Origin: Caulobacter sp. SL161
Lineage (GTDB): Bacteria; Pseudomonadota; Alphaproteobacteria; Caulobacterales; Caulobacteraceae
Assembly (NCBI RefSeq): GCF_026672375.1
Contig: NZ_JAPPRA010000001.1
Coordinates: 744,001 to 808,000 of the forward strand
DNA: 64,000 nt
Direction of reading: 5' to 3'
Shown here: positions 36,084 through 45,433 of the stretch, in pieces
Numbering within the stretch: the first letter of the stretch is position 1
How the letters are laid out: each line of letters starts with the position of its first letter
Program-made: the position numbers and the translations under genes
The notes under the pieces: generated by a model
The model's database searches: none
What the model was told of the DNA's origin: nothing
Seen by the model: only the letters and a program-made list of their open reading frames with translations

Positions 36084-37985
36084 TTAGTCCGCACCTTCCT
36101 GTTGCGACCGCTCGCGCAGTTCCTCGTCCAGGCTGGCCGTATCCCAGGCGCCGCCCGCATCGCTGGGACGCATGCGGTGCAGGTCGGCGTCCAGCAGGCG
36201 GTCCATGGTCTGGGCCGCGTCCCGCGAGGCCAGGATATAGGCCTCCTCCTGGCCCCACATCGGCCGCAACTCCTCGAACACGCGGCGGTCGTGACGCCGG
36301 AAGAAGGCGGCGGCGCGATGGGCGCGGTGTGCGCGGAAGCCCAGCTTCTGCAGCGCCGTGGCGCCGAGCGCCAAGGCGGCTTCGAACGTCTCGCGCTCCA
36401 CCGCGTCGGCGCCGTTCGAGAGCAGGTCGTAGGCGTGGCGACGGTCCCAGGCCCTGGCCAGGATGGTCAGGTTGGGGAACGCTTTGCGGGCGGTCTCGAC
36501 CAGTTCGACGGTCTTCTCGCGGTCATCCAGGGCGACAATCAGCATCCGCGCCCGGTCCGCGCCGGCCTGACGCAGCAGGTCCAGGCGCGTGGCGTCGCCA
36601 TAGTGTACGCGGCGGCCAAAGCGCCGCAGCAGCTCGATCTGCTCGATATCGGTGTCCAGCACCGTTGACTTGAAGCCGTTGGCGGCCAGCAGACGGCCGG
36701 TGACCTGCCCGAACCGGCCAAAGCCGGCGATGATGATGTCGGGCTCGCCCTCGTCGAAGTCGCCGGTGTCGGGCGTGACATCGGGGATCGCCGCGTCCAT
36801 CAGGGCCGCCACCCGCTCATAGAGGATCATGGCCACCGGCGTCAGGGCCATCGAGACGGCGATGGTGGCGGTCAGCAGCGCCGCCAGCTGCGCGCCGATC
36901 ACCCCGGCGCCGACGGTGAAGGTCAGCAGCACGAAGGCGAACTCACCGCCTTGGGCCAGCGCCGTAGCCACCGCTAGAGCCCCGCGCTTCTGCGCCCCGA
37001 ACAGCCGGGCGATGCCGTACATGACCAGGAACTTCAGCACCATCAGGCCCAGGACCAGACCCACCAGGGTCAAGGGTTGGCGCGCCACCAGCGGCAGGTC
37101 GACGCCGGCCCCGACAGTCATGAAGAACAGGCCCAACAGCAGGCCCCGGAAGGGCTCGATATCGGTCTCGAGTTCGCGGCGGAACTCGCTCTCGGCCAGC
37201 ACGACCCCGGCCAGGAAGGCGCCCAGCGCGGGCGAGAGGCCGACGGTCTGCATCAGGCTGGCGACCGCCACCACGATCAGCAGGGCCGAGGCGGTGAAGA
37301 TCTCGCGCAGGCGCGCCTTGGCGATGAAGCGGAACAGGGGGCGGACCAGATAGCGGCCGCCGCCGACCACGGCCGCCACGGCGGCGAGCACCGACAGGGT
37401 CTGGGCCCAGACCGGCAGGGTCGCCACGAGGCTGCCGCCATGGCCTGCGGCCTCGGCCGCGTGCTGGGGCGCGCTGATGGCGAGCAGGGGCAAAAGGGCG
37501 AAGAGCGGAATGACCGCCAGGTCCTGCAACAGCAGCACCCCGAAGGCCGCACGGCCGACCGGGCCTTGGCGCAAACCTTTTTCGTCCAGGGTCTGGAGCA
37601 CGATGGCGGTAGAGGACATGGCCAGAACCAGGCCAACGGCCAGCGCGGTCTGCCAGGGCAGGCCCAGGCCCAGCGCGACGGCGGCGATCGCCAGAGCCGT
37701 GCCGACCACCTGGGCTCCGCCCAGGCCGAAGATCGCCTTGCGCATGTCCCACAGCGTCGAGGGCTGAACCTCAAGGCCGATCAGGAACAGCAGGATGACA
37801 ACACCGAACTCGGCGAATTTCATCACGTCGGCCTGGTCGCCCACCAGCGACAGGGCGAACGGACCGATCAGCACGCCGGCGATCAGGTAGCCCAGCACCG
37901 AGCCGAGTCCGAGCCGCTTGGCGATCGGCACCGAGACGACGGCCGCGCCCAGATAGACGAGGGTCTGGGTCAGGATGTTTTCCAC
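36084..37985 (-). CDS. Cation:proton antiporter KefB/KefC family
   Basis: 633-residue potassium/proton antiporter (CPA2). About 12-13 membrane helices cover residues 1-390. A TrkA-N (KTN) Rossmann domain follows (IIIAGFGRFGQVTGRLLAANG, then VLDTD at the strand-2 end and a HYGDATRLDLLRQAGA motif). A C-terminal tail contains DADLHRMRP. In E. coli such proteins are gated by glutathione adducts. The upstream KefF-like gene starts four bases from its ATG, as in kefFC operons. Confidence 0.92.
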   Translation of the reverse strand: MENILTQTLVYLGAAVVSVPIAKRLGLGSVLGYLIAGVLIGPFALSLVGDQADVMKFAEFGVVILLFLIGLEVQPSTLWDMRKAIFGLGGAQVVGTALAIAAVALGLGLPWQTALAVGLVLAMSSTAIVLQTLDEKGLRQGPVGRAAFGVLLLQDLAVIPLFALLPLLAISAPQHAAEAAGHGGSLVATLPVWAQTLSVLAAVAAVVGGGRYLVRPLFRFIAKARLREIFTASALLIVVAVASLMQTVGLSPALGAFLAGVVLAESEFRRELETDIEPFRGLLLGLFFMTVGAGVDLPLVARQPLTLVGLVLGLMVLKFLVMYGIARLFGAQKRGALAVATALAQGGEFAFVLLTFTVGAGVIGAQLAALLTATIAVSMALTPVAMILYERVAALMDAAIPDVTPDTGDFDEGEPDIIIAGFGRFGQVTGRLLAANGFKSTVLDTDIEQIELLRRFGRRVHYGDATRLDLLRQAGADRARMLIVALDDREKTVELVETARKAFPNLTILARAWDRRHAYDLLSNGADAVERETFEAALALGATALQKLGFRAHRAHRAAAFFRRHDRRVFEELRPMWGQEEAYILASRDAAQTMDRLLDADLHRMRPSDAGGAWDTASLDEELRERSQQEGAD

Positions 37986-37988
37986 GGC

Positions 37989-38570
37989 TCAGGCCTCCGT
38001 CTTGGTCGGGAGCAGCGAAGCGACCCGCGCGCGGTAGCGTTCGGCCTCGGCCTTCAGCGCCGCATCATCCTTGACCGCCGCGCCATGCACGACGAAAGGC
38101 GTCTCCCAGACCATGCCGCAAAGGTGCGCGGTCTGCTCCAGCGGGCGCAGGAACTCGTCCATTGAGAAGCGGTTGTAGCCGTGGGCGTGATAGGCCTTGG
38201 CGCTGGCGCCGGTGGTGCAGGCCACGAACAGTTTCTTGCCCTTCAGCGCCTCACCGCCCTCGCCGTAGGCGAAGCCGTGCAGCCAGACCAGATCCAGCCA
38301 TTCCTTCATCAGGGCGGGCGTCGAGTACCAGTAGAGCGGGAACTGCAGCGCCACGACGTCGTGCGCCGTCAGGGCGGCCTGCTCGCTCTCGATATCGATC
38401 ACGAAGTCGGGATAGGTCTCGTACAGATCCTTGAAGGTGACGCCGGAAAGGCCCTTGGCCGCCTTGGCCAGAGCCCGATTGGCGCGAGACCGTTCAAGCG
38501 CCGGATGGGCCAGCACCAAAAGCACCCCCGAGGTGGCGGGCGTCATCTCGCCGGTGCTAGCGTTCGTCAT
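37989..38570 (-). CDS. NAD(P)H-dependent oxidoreductase, KefF-like
   Basis: 193-residue flavodoxin-like FMN quinone reductase. LLVLAHPALERSRANRAL is the FMN-binding start, and the flavodoxin_2 family's LQFPLYWYSTPALMKEWLDLVW and TTGASAKAYHAHGYNRFSMDEFLRPLEQTAHLCGM follow. Proteins of this kind (KefF/KefG) are ancillary activators of KefC/KefB. The gene is directly upstream of the antiporter with a 3-base gap, which supports that role. The start at the ATG at 38570 is the best; a TTG precedes it. Confidence 0.9.
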   Translation of the reverse strand: MTNASTGEMTPATSGVLLVLAHPALERSRANRALAKAAKGLSGVTFKDLYETYPDFVIDIESEQAALTAHDVVALQFPLYWYSTPALMKEWLDLVWLHGFAYGEGGEALKGKKLFVACTTGASAKAYHAHGYNRFSMDEFLRPLEQTAHLCGMVWETPFVVHGAAVKDDAALKAEAERYRARVASLLPTKTEA

Positions 38571-38678
38571 CAAGCAGCCCTTTGGGAAAATAATTCATCA
38601 AGGGTTGAATTTATTCGCAGCTCGGGCGACACGCTGCGCCCAGCGCCAGACGTATAAGTCTGGGAACAGGGAGACACC

Positions 38679-39389
38679 ATGGTCGACAAGGTGAAGAAGG
38701 ACGCCGTCGAGGCCCTTGCCGGGCTTTTGTTCGACGGCATGACCATCATGGCCGGCGGGTTCGGCCTCTGCGGCATTCCGGAGAATCTGATCGCGGCGAT
38801 CCGCGAGGCGGGAACCAAGGACCTCACGGTCATCTCCAACAACTGCGGGGTCGACGGCTTTGGCCTCGGAATCCTGCTGGAGAACCGCCAGATCAAGAAG
38901 ATGGTCTCGTCCTATGTGGGTGAGAACAAGCTGTTCGAACAGCTCTATCTCTCGGGCGAGCTGGAGCTGGAGTTCAATCCGCAAGGCACCCTGGCCGAGC
39001 GCATCCGCGCGGGCGGCGCAGGCATTCCCGCCTTCTTCACGCGCACCGGCTACGGCACCCTGGTGGCCGAGGGCAAGGAGACCCGCGCGTTCGACGGCGA
39101 GATGTACGTGATGGAGCGCGGCCTGACCGCCGACCTCTCGATCGTCAAGGCCTGGAAGGCCGACGCCGAAGGCAACCTGATCTACCGAAAGACCGCCCGG
39201 AACTTCAATCCGATGATGGCCACGGCCGGTAAGAAGACCGTCGTCGAGGTCGAAGAGCTGGTCGCGATCGGCGATCTGGACAAGGACGCCATCCACACGC
39301 CCGGCATCTATGTGGATCGCCTGATCAAGGGCGCGAAGTTCGAGAAGCGCATCGAGCGCGTGACCACCCGCCAAAAGGAAACCGCGTAA
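38679..39389 (+). CDS. scoA: 3-oxoacid CoA-transferase subunit A
   Basis: Alpha subunit of a heterodimeric CoA-transferase that moves CoA from succinyl-CoA (or acetyl-CoA) to a 3-oxoacid. The 236 residues hold the signature [18 protein letters not shown], then [36 protein letters not shown]. The stop overlaps the next gene by one base (TAATGG). It is used in ketone body/acetoacetate or branched-chain catabolism. Confidence 0.95.
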   Translation: MVDKVKKDAVEALAGLLFDGMTIMAGGFGLCGIPENLIAAIREAGTKDLTVISNNCGVDGFGLGILLENRQIKKMVSSYVGENKLFEQLYLSGELELEFNPQGTLAERIRAGGAGIPAFFTRTGYGTLVAEGKETRAFDGEMYVMERGLTADLSIVKAWKADAEGNLIYRKTARNFNPMMATAGKKTVVEVEELVAIGDLDKDAIHTPGIYVDRLIKGAKFEKRIERVTTRQKETA

Positions 39390-40030
39390 TGGCCTGGACC
39401 CGCGACGAGGTGGCGGCCCGCGCCGCCCAGGAGCTGCAGGACGGCTTCTATGTGAACCTGGGCATCGGCATCCCGACCCTGGTGGCCAACCATATCCCCG
39501 AGGGCATGCACGTGACGCTGCAGAGCGAGAACGGCATGCTGGGCATGGGTCCCTTCCCCTATGAGGGCGAGGAAGATCCCGACCTGATCAACGCCGGCAA
39601 GCAGACGATCACCGAGCTGGACTCCAGTTCGTATTTCTCGTCGGCCGACAGCTTCGCCATGATCCGCGGCGGCCACATCGCCCTGTCGATCCTGGGCGGC
39701 ATGCAGGTCTCGGAGAACGGCGATCTGGCCAACTGGATGGTGCCGGGCAAGATGGTCAAGGGCATGGGCGGGGCCATGGACTTGGTCGCCGGCGTCAAGC
39801 GCGTCGTGGTCGTCATGGACCACTGTGAGAAGTCGGGCGCGCCCAAGCTGCTGAAGCAATGCTCGCTGCCGCTGACCGGCGCCGGCGTCGTTGATCTCCT
39901 GATCACCGAACTGGGCGTCTTCGAGATCAATCGCGGCAAGACCCCGGTGAAGCTGATCGAGCTGGCCCCGGGCGTCACCGTCGATGAGGTCAAGGCCAAG
40001 ACCGAGGCGGCGCTCGAGGTGGCCGTCTAG
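39389..40030 (+). CDS. scoB: 3-oxoacid CoA-transferase subunit B
   Basis: Beta subunit, 213 residues. The catalytic Glu lies in the SENGMLGMG motif that forms the glutamyl-CoA intermediate. [28 protein letters not shown] and [19 protein letters not shown] are typical. The gene ends at 40030. Its end overlaps the next (convergent) ORF only because that ORF carries a frameshift; the corrected stop of that gene is at 40031, one base away. Confidence 0.96.
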   Translation: MAWTRDEVAARAAQELQDGFYVNLGIGIPTLVANHIPEGMHVTLQSENGMLGMGPFPYEGEEDPDLINAGKQTITELDSSSYFSSADSFAMIRGGHIALSILGGMQVSENGDLANWMVPGKMVKGMGGAMDLVAGVKRVVVVMDHCEKSGAPKLLKQCSLPLTGAGVVDLLITELGVFEINRGKTPVKLIELAPGVTVDEVKAKTEAALEVAV

Positions 40031-41021
40031 TCATTGTCCTAGCCAGTACGGGTGCTCCAGCGTGAGCGCCACATAGCGCGGCCGTCGCCTTGCCATAGGC
40101 GGCGGCGATCGCTTCGAGGGCGGTGGTCGGGTCGCCGTCTTTCGGGTCGAGGGTCCGAGCCGCGTGCGGCGGCTTGGCGGGCGCGATGATCGTCAGGCCA
40201 TGGCGCGAGGTCGCCGTCTGGCTGGCGAAGGCCTCCGACCGGTTGGTGCGCGACCAGGCGTCCAGGGCGGTGGCGAAGGCCAGGTCGTCGAAGCCGTCGG
40301 CAATCCGCACCGCGACCTTCTCCGCCCGCCAGACGTTGAGCCAGCCCGCCAGCCCTGACATGGCCGCGTCGGTTCCGACGCGGAACGCTGCGCCGTCGTG
40401 CCGTTGGGCGGGCAGGGGCAACTGGAGCCGCGCGGCCGTCTCGCGCATCACGTCGTCCCCGGCCAGATCGCGCAGCAGGGCCAGGCTGGCGGGAATGGAG
40501 GCTGTGACCCCGGCGGTGGTCGTGACGGGGCCGTCGACAATCCAGCGCCGGTCGCGCCGCCAGCGCACCTTCGGAAACGCCTTGGCCAGACGGTTCAGTT
40601 CGTACCAGTGGGTGGTGGCCTCACGGCCGTCCAGCAGCCCGGCCCTGGCCAGGGTTTCCGCCCCCGCGCAGATCGAGATGATACGGGCGCCCGCCTGCGC
40701 CTGAGCGCGGAGCCATGCGTCTCGGCTCGGATCATAGGCGGGCATCAGAAAGGGCACGATCACCACGTCGGGTCGACGGGTCAGCGCGGCATAGGTCGTT
40801 TGCGGGCGAACCCAGGCCTGCCCGGGCATCAGCCGGACCGGCGCCAGGGTCGGCGCGACCACGCGGACATCGACGGCTCCTGACTCCGCCAGCACTGCAT
40901 AGGGGGCGATCAGGTCCGTCGTCTCGACGCCTCGCTGGTCAGCCAGGATCACGACCAGCGGCTTGGCGACGCCGGGGTTGGCGGCCAAGAGAGCAAACAG
41001 AAGCACAAACAGTCGAAACAT
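40031..41021 (-). CDS. Exported DJ-1/PfpI family protein, frameshifted near the end
   Basis: DJ-1/PfpI-like protein with a signal peptide (MFRLFVLLFALLAANPGVAK) and the nucleophile Cys118 in ISICAGAETLARAGLLDGREATTHW, as in GlxA-like sensor domains but without the AraC helix-turn-helix. As written, the frame runs on to 39990, overlapping scoB, and ends in a non-family Arg/Pro tail ([13 protein letters not shown]). Dropping one base in GCCGCGC near 40080 restores AYGKATA-RYVALTLEHPYWLGQ and a TGA at 40031, immediately next to scoB. I annotate that end. It could be a sequencing error or a recent mutation. Confidence 0.8.
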
Positions 41022-41101
41022 CGATACCTCCCGTGACGGCGGGAAGCATCGCTGCGAACGCTTGCTGGAAAAGGACGGTGATCCCTCGAAACCCGCCAGA
41101 C

Positions 41102-42676
41102 CTAGCGCGCGGGGGTCTTGGGCTTGGGCGGCAGGCCGGTGATCGGATCGCGCGGCAGCGGCGCGAAGCCCTCGGCGATGAACAGGTCAACCCGCCGCGA
41201 CCGTGTCTTGTCCAGCCGCACGCGCGCGATCTGAAGTCCGGACACCGCCTTGAAGTCCTGCTCGATCTCGGGGCGATAGCCGCCTTCCAGGCTGACGATC
41301 AGGGCGCGGCGGCCATAGTCGGCGTCGAGCGGGGTCTCGGTTTCGGCCTGGTTCTGGGGATAGGCCTCATGCACCCACATGCGCAGCGGCGGCGCGCCGG
41401 GCTGGCCGAAATAGTCGCGGCCGTAATAGGCGGCGGCGTTGTAGACAAAGCGGTCGTCCATCGCCACGGCGCTCAAGGGGCCGCGCAGCGCCTGCTCTTC
41501 GCGCACCCGTGCGATGACCGCCTCGACCGTCTGATCCCAGCCTCGCACCCGCTTGAAGCCGTTAGAAAGGCCCGTGGCGTCGGCGACCTTTGGATTGACC
41601 ATGCACGCCACGAAGAACGCTGCGAACGCCGCCTGGAGAACAAGGCCGCCGATCAGCCAGCGACGGGCGTTCCAGCGCATTAGCCAGCCGGCGACGATCA
41701 CCGAGCCGGAGACAAAGGCCGCTCCCGCCCAGTTGGCGTTGGCCCGCGAGACGAACGCCTCGCCCGCCACCACGATCAGCGGCGGCAGGGCGAAGCACAG
41801 CAGCAGCAGGTCCGGCGATTGCAGCTTCCTCTTCACGCCCAGCCAGATTGCGCCGCCGATCAGGACGGCGAAGGGAACGGGGCCGAAGACGCCGAACTGT
41901 GAGCCCACGAACTCGATCAGCTCGCGGACATTGAACAGCTGGTGCGCGTTCCAGTTGGCGTTCGCGGCGGTGTGCTTGACCGTCGAAAATTGGTTGGCGG
42001 CGTTCCAGAGAAGGTTGGGCGCCAGCACGAGGGCGAACGCGACGATGAACAGCCCGACGAGCGCGGGCGACCAGCGCCGCCGCGCCTCGGACGAGATCGC
42101 GAAATGCAGCGCCACGCTGCCCAGCGCATAGACCGCCGCATATTTGGACAGGAACGCCAGGCCCAGCGCCGCGCCCATGCCGGCCGCGAGCGCATAGCGT
42201 CGACGCGCCGAGGCGTCCGGCAGGCTGACATAGGCCCAGACCGTCAGGGACAGGAAGAACAGCAGCGGCGCATCGGTGGCGATCAGGCCGGACGACAGCA
42301 CCACCCCGGGCATCAGGCTGTAGATCGCCGCCGCAGCAAGCCCAGCCCAGCCGCCATAGAGACGGCGGGCGATCCGGTGGATCACCAGCGCTGTCGCACC
42401 GTGGAGAAAGGGCGCCGAGAGCCGCACCCAGGCTTCGCTGTCGCCGATCTGGGTCGTCGCCCAGATCAGCCAGGCGATCATCGGCGGCTTGGAGAAATAG
42501 CCGAAGGCCAGCTCCCGCGACCACAGCCAGTACTGGGCTTCGTCAGGATAGAGCTCCAGCGGTGTGAGGAACAGCGCCGCCAGCCGGACGATCGTCAGCC
42601 CGCCGATCATCAGCAGGGTCAGCCGCCAGGCGCGGCTCTCGATCGAGGGTGACGAAGCGTCAGGAGCGGTCTGCAT
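41102..42676 (-). CDS. GT39/ArnT-like membrane glycosyltransferase
   Basis: 524-residue polytopic glycosyltransferase of the PMT/ArnT family, which uses polyprenyl-phosphate sugars at the periplasmic face. The first periplasmic loop has the catalytic Asp-Glu in LYPDEAQYWLWSRELAFGYFSKPPM (D45/E46). About ten helices follow, then a C-terminal soluble domain. The substrate could be lipid A, another lipid or a glycoprotein. It stands alone, divergent from a TonB receptor. Confidence 0.88.
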   Translation of the reverse strand: MQTAPDASSPSIESRAWRLTLLMIGGLTIVRLAALFLTPLELYPDEAQYWLWSRELAFGYFSKPPMIAWLIWATTQIGDSEAWVRLSAPFLHGATALVIHRIARRLYGGWAGLAAAAIYSLMPGVVLSSGLIATDAPLLFFLSLTVWAYVSLPDASARRRYALAAGMGAALGLAFLSKYAAVYALGSVALHFAISSEARRRWSPALVGLFIVAFALVLAPNLLWNAANQFSTVKHTAANANWNAHQLFNVRELIEFVGSQFGVFGPVPFAVLIGGAIWLGVKRKLQSPDLLLLCFALPPLIVVAGEAFVSRANANWAGAAFVSGSVIVAGWLMRWNARRWLIGGLVLQAAFAAFFVACMVNPKVADATGLSNGFKRVRGWDQTVEAVIARVREEQALRGPLSAVAMDDRFVYNAAAYYGRDYFGQPGAPPLRMWVHEAYPQNQAETETPLDADYGRRALIVSLEGGYRPEIEQDFKAVSGLQIARVRLDKTRSRRVDLFIAEGFAPLPRDPITGLPPKPKTPAR

Positions 42677-42732
42677 GACGCCTGATTAGCCAAGTAAAAA
42701 AAATCTGACTACTTCTTCCGCGTTTCCATGGG

Positions 42733-42748
42733 TTTGTGACACTTTGTG
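42733..42748 (+). promoter_or_regulatory. Direct repeat TTTGTG upstream of TonB receptor
   Basis: Two TTTGTG hexamers at 42733 and 42743, exactly 10 bases apart (one helical turn), in an AT-rich gap about 120 bases before the receptor's ATG. This is a candidate regulator site only. Confidence 0.25.
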
Positions 42749-42863
42749 GGCCGGCGTGGCCTTTCCGTCACCAAACCTTCTAAATCTTTCGATAAACGGC
42801 CGTCAAAGGCACGAAACTATGCGACCCAACGCAAGCGTGTTGATGAATGAGGGGTTCCTTCAG

Positions 42864-45275
42864 ATGAACATGAAACATTTCGCCCTGGCGACGACCGCTC
42901 TGGTCGGCGCCCTGTCGGCATCCGGCGCAGCCATGGCCCAATCGACCGGCACCGAAGTCGTCGAACAAGTGATCGTCACGGCTTCGACGGTCCGTAACCA
43001 GAACGGCGCCATCGTCGCCCAGTCGGTGCCGAAGGCTCGCTCGAGCATCACGCAAGACTTCATCTCCCGCCAGATCCCGGGCCAGACGATTCTGGACTCG
43101 CTGAACATGCTGCCGGGCGTCAACTTCACCAACAACGACGCCTTCGGCTCGGCCGGCGGTGACATCAACATCCGCGGTTTCGACTCGCAGCGCGTGGCGC
43201 TGCTGCAGGACGGCATCCCGCTGAACGACAGCGGCAACTACGCGATCTATCCGAACCAGCAGATGGACTCGGAGTTGATCGCCAAGGTTGACGTCAACCA
43301 AGGCACGACCGATGTCGACAGCCCGACGGCTGCGGCCGCCGGCGGCACGATGAACTACGTGACCCGCAAGCCCTACAACGACTTCGGCGTGACCGTCGAA
43401 GGCCAGTACGGTGAAGAAAACTTCCGCCGCTTCTTCGCGGTGGTCGACACCGGCAAGGTCGGTCCCTGGGGCACCAGCGCCTGGTTCAGCTACGCCAACG
43501 CCAAGAACGACATCTTCAACGGCCCCGGCAAGATCCACAAGAAGCAGTACAACGCGCGGATCTACCAGCCGATCGGCGACAACGGCGACTTCGTCAGCCT
43601 GATCGCCAACTACAACGAGAACCGCAACAACTTCATCAACCGGATGAACTTGGCGGCGTTCCAGTCGAACACCGGCGTTGGCTATCGCGAAGACACCTGC
43701 GCGCGTCCGACGCCGGGCGCCGGCGCCCAGATCGAGACCAATCCGGGCAACTGCTACAAGTACAACATCAACCCGTCGAACACCGGCAACCTGCGTGGCC
43801 AGTCGCTGTTCCACATCGGCGAAAACATCATCATCACGGCCGACCCGTACTTCCAGTACGTCCTGGCCAACGGTGGCGGTCGCGCCCTGTTCCGCGAAGA
43901 CGGCTCCAACACCGGCAGCGGCCTGGTCCGTGGCTCGGCCCTGACCGGCGGTCTGGACCTGAACGGCGACGGCGACATCCTGGACACCGTCCTGGTCTAC
44001 GCGCCGAACACGACCAACACCCGCCGCTACGGCATCACCTCGTCGCTGATCTGGAAGTTCTCGGACAGCCAGAGCTTCCGCGCCGCTTATACCTATGACG
44101 ACGCTCACCACCGTCAGACCGGTGAGTACACGCGCTTCAGCCAGGACATGCAGCCGACCGACGTGTTCGGCGGCAAGGATGGTTACGGCGAGCCGATCAA
44201 GACCGCCGACGGCGGCATCATGCGTCGTCGCGACCGCGTCTCGCAGGCGACCCTGAACCAGTTCTCGGCCGAGTATCGTGGCCGCTTCATGGAAGACAAG
44301 GTGCTGGTGAACGTCGGCGTCCGCGCGCCGTTCTTCAAGCGTGACCTGAACAACTTCTGCTACCAAGCCGATACGTTCAACGCCTACTGCTCGACCCAGG
44401 CCCCGACCGCCATCGCCGGTTCGGACGACGGCGCCGGCCAGACCCTGGTCACCCTGCCGGGTCAAGGCTCGACCCAGTACGGCCGTCCGCGCAAGTTCCA
44501 GCGCAAGTATGACGACGTCCTGCCGAACGTGGGCGTGAGCTACGAGCTGGCTAAGTACCAAACGGTCTATGTGAGCTACGCCGAGACCATCTCGGTGCCG
44601 CGGACCGACGATCTGTACGACCGCAAGCTGACCCGTCCGGAGCCGGAAACGACCAAGGCCATCGACCTCGGCTATCGCTTCCAGTCGCCGACCGTCCTGT
44701 TCGCCGCCTCGTTGTATCAGAACAAGTTCGCGAACCGCATCGAGCGCGCGTTCAATGAGCAAGACAACATCGCCTTCTCGATCAACGTCGGCGACGTCGT
44801 CTACAAGGGCTTCGACGCGCAACTGGGCTACAAGCCGGAGCAGTATCTGAGCTTCTACGCCTCGTTCTCGTATATCGACACCGAGCTGAAGGCGAACATC
44901 CCGGGCACCACCCTGGGTTCGGTCCTGCCGACCAAGGGCAAGGAAGTCTACGAGACCCCGAAGTATCAGGGTGGCGTGGGCGTCAACTGGGACATCACCG
45001 AGGCCCTGAGCCTGGGCGTCAACGCCAAGATCGTCGGCGAGCGCTGGACCAACCTGACGAACACGGAAAAGGCGCCGGGCTACAGCCTTGTCAACATGGA
45101 CGTGCGCTACGAGCTGGACGGCCTGGGTCTGAAGGACACCTACCTGCAGATCAACGCCCGCAACCTGTTCAACGAACGCTATCTGGGCGACCTCGCGGTC
45201 AACCCGAGCGGCACGGGCCTCGGCCAGCCGGGCGCGCCGCGCACGTTCGTGGCGACGATCCACGCGCGCTTCTAA
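42864..45275 (+). CDS. TonB-dependent outer membrane receptor
   Basis: 803-residue TonB-dependent receptor. I start at the ATG at 42864 (MNMKHFALATTALVGALSAS...AMA), which follows GAGGGG and gives a clean signal peptide; upstream in-frame starts add a charged leader. TonB-box-like EVVEQVIVTAS precedes a plug with DSLNMLPGVNFTNNDAFGSAGGDINIRGFDS and RVALLQDGIPLNDSGNYAIYP. The barrel ends VATIHARF. Codon use is strongly biased, which suggests high expression. The substrate is unknown. Confidence 0.95.
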   Translation: MNMKHFALATTALVGALSASGAAMAQSTGTEVVEQVIVTASTVRNQNGAIVAQSVPKARSSITQDFISRQIPGQTILDSLNMLPGVNFTNNDAFGSAGGDINIRGFDSQRVALLQDGIPLNDSGNYAIYPNQQMDSELIAKVDVNQGTTDVDSPTAAAAGGTMNYVTRKPYNDFGVTVEGQYGEENFRRFFAVVDTGKVGPWGTSAWFSYANAKNDIFNGPGKIHKKQYNARIYQPIGDNGDFVSLIANYNENRNNFINRMNLAAFQSNTGVGYREDTCARPTPGAGAQIETNPGNCYKYNINPSNTGNLRGQSLFHIGENIIITADPYFQYVLANGGGRALFREDGSNTGSGLVRGSALTGGLDLNGDGDILDTVLVYAPNTTNTRRYGITSSLIWKFSDSQSFRAAYTYDDAHHRQTGEYTRFSQDMQPTDVFGGKDGYGEPIKTADGGIMRRRDRVSQATLNQFSAEYRGRFMEDKVLVNVGVRAPFFKRDLNNFCYQADTFNAYCSTQAPTAIAGSDDGAGQTLVTLPGQGSTQYGRPRKFQRKYDDVLPNVGVSYELAKYQTVYVSYAETISVPRTDDLYDRKLTRPEPETTKAIDLGYRFQSPTVLFAASLYQNKFANRIERAFNEQDNIAFSINVGDVVYKGFDAQLGYKPEQYLSFYASFSYIDTELKANIPGTTLGSVLPTKGKEVYETPKYQGGVGVNWDITEALSLGVNAKIVGERWTNLTNTEKAPGYSLVNMDVRYELDGLGLKDTYLQINARNLFNERYLGDLAVNPSGTGLGQPGAPRTFVATIHARF

Positions 45276-45297
45276 GCGTCGGGATCCAAGACCTAGA

Positions 45298-45331
45298 GAA
45301 GGGCGGCCCGGTCGGGCCGCCCTTTTTCTTT
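45298..45331 (+). terminator. Intrinsic terminator after TonB receptor
   Basis: GGGCGGCCC (45301-45309) pairs perfectly with GGGCCGCCC (45314-45322) over GGTC, followed by TTTTTCTTTG. It is 25 bases after the receptor stop. Confidence 0.93.
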
Positions 45332-45433
45332 GTCACCATCGTTTGCTAAGGAGGCTCGGCTTGACCCCGGCGTCGTGAGGGGCCATCTGCGCCCCCTTCG
45401 TTTTCCCTGACCGCTTTCCACTAGGCTTGTCGA

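Noticed and set aside
42780-45263. 827-codon minus-strand frame opposite the third TonB receptor
   Set aside because: Exactly antisense to a well-supported receptor gene; low-complexity Val/Gly/Arg sequence without family features.
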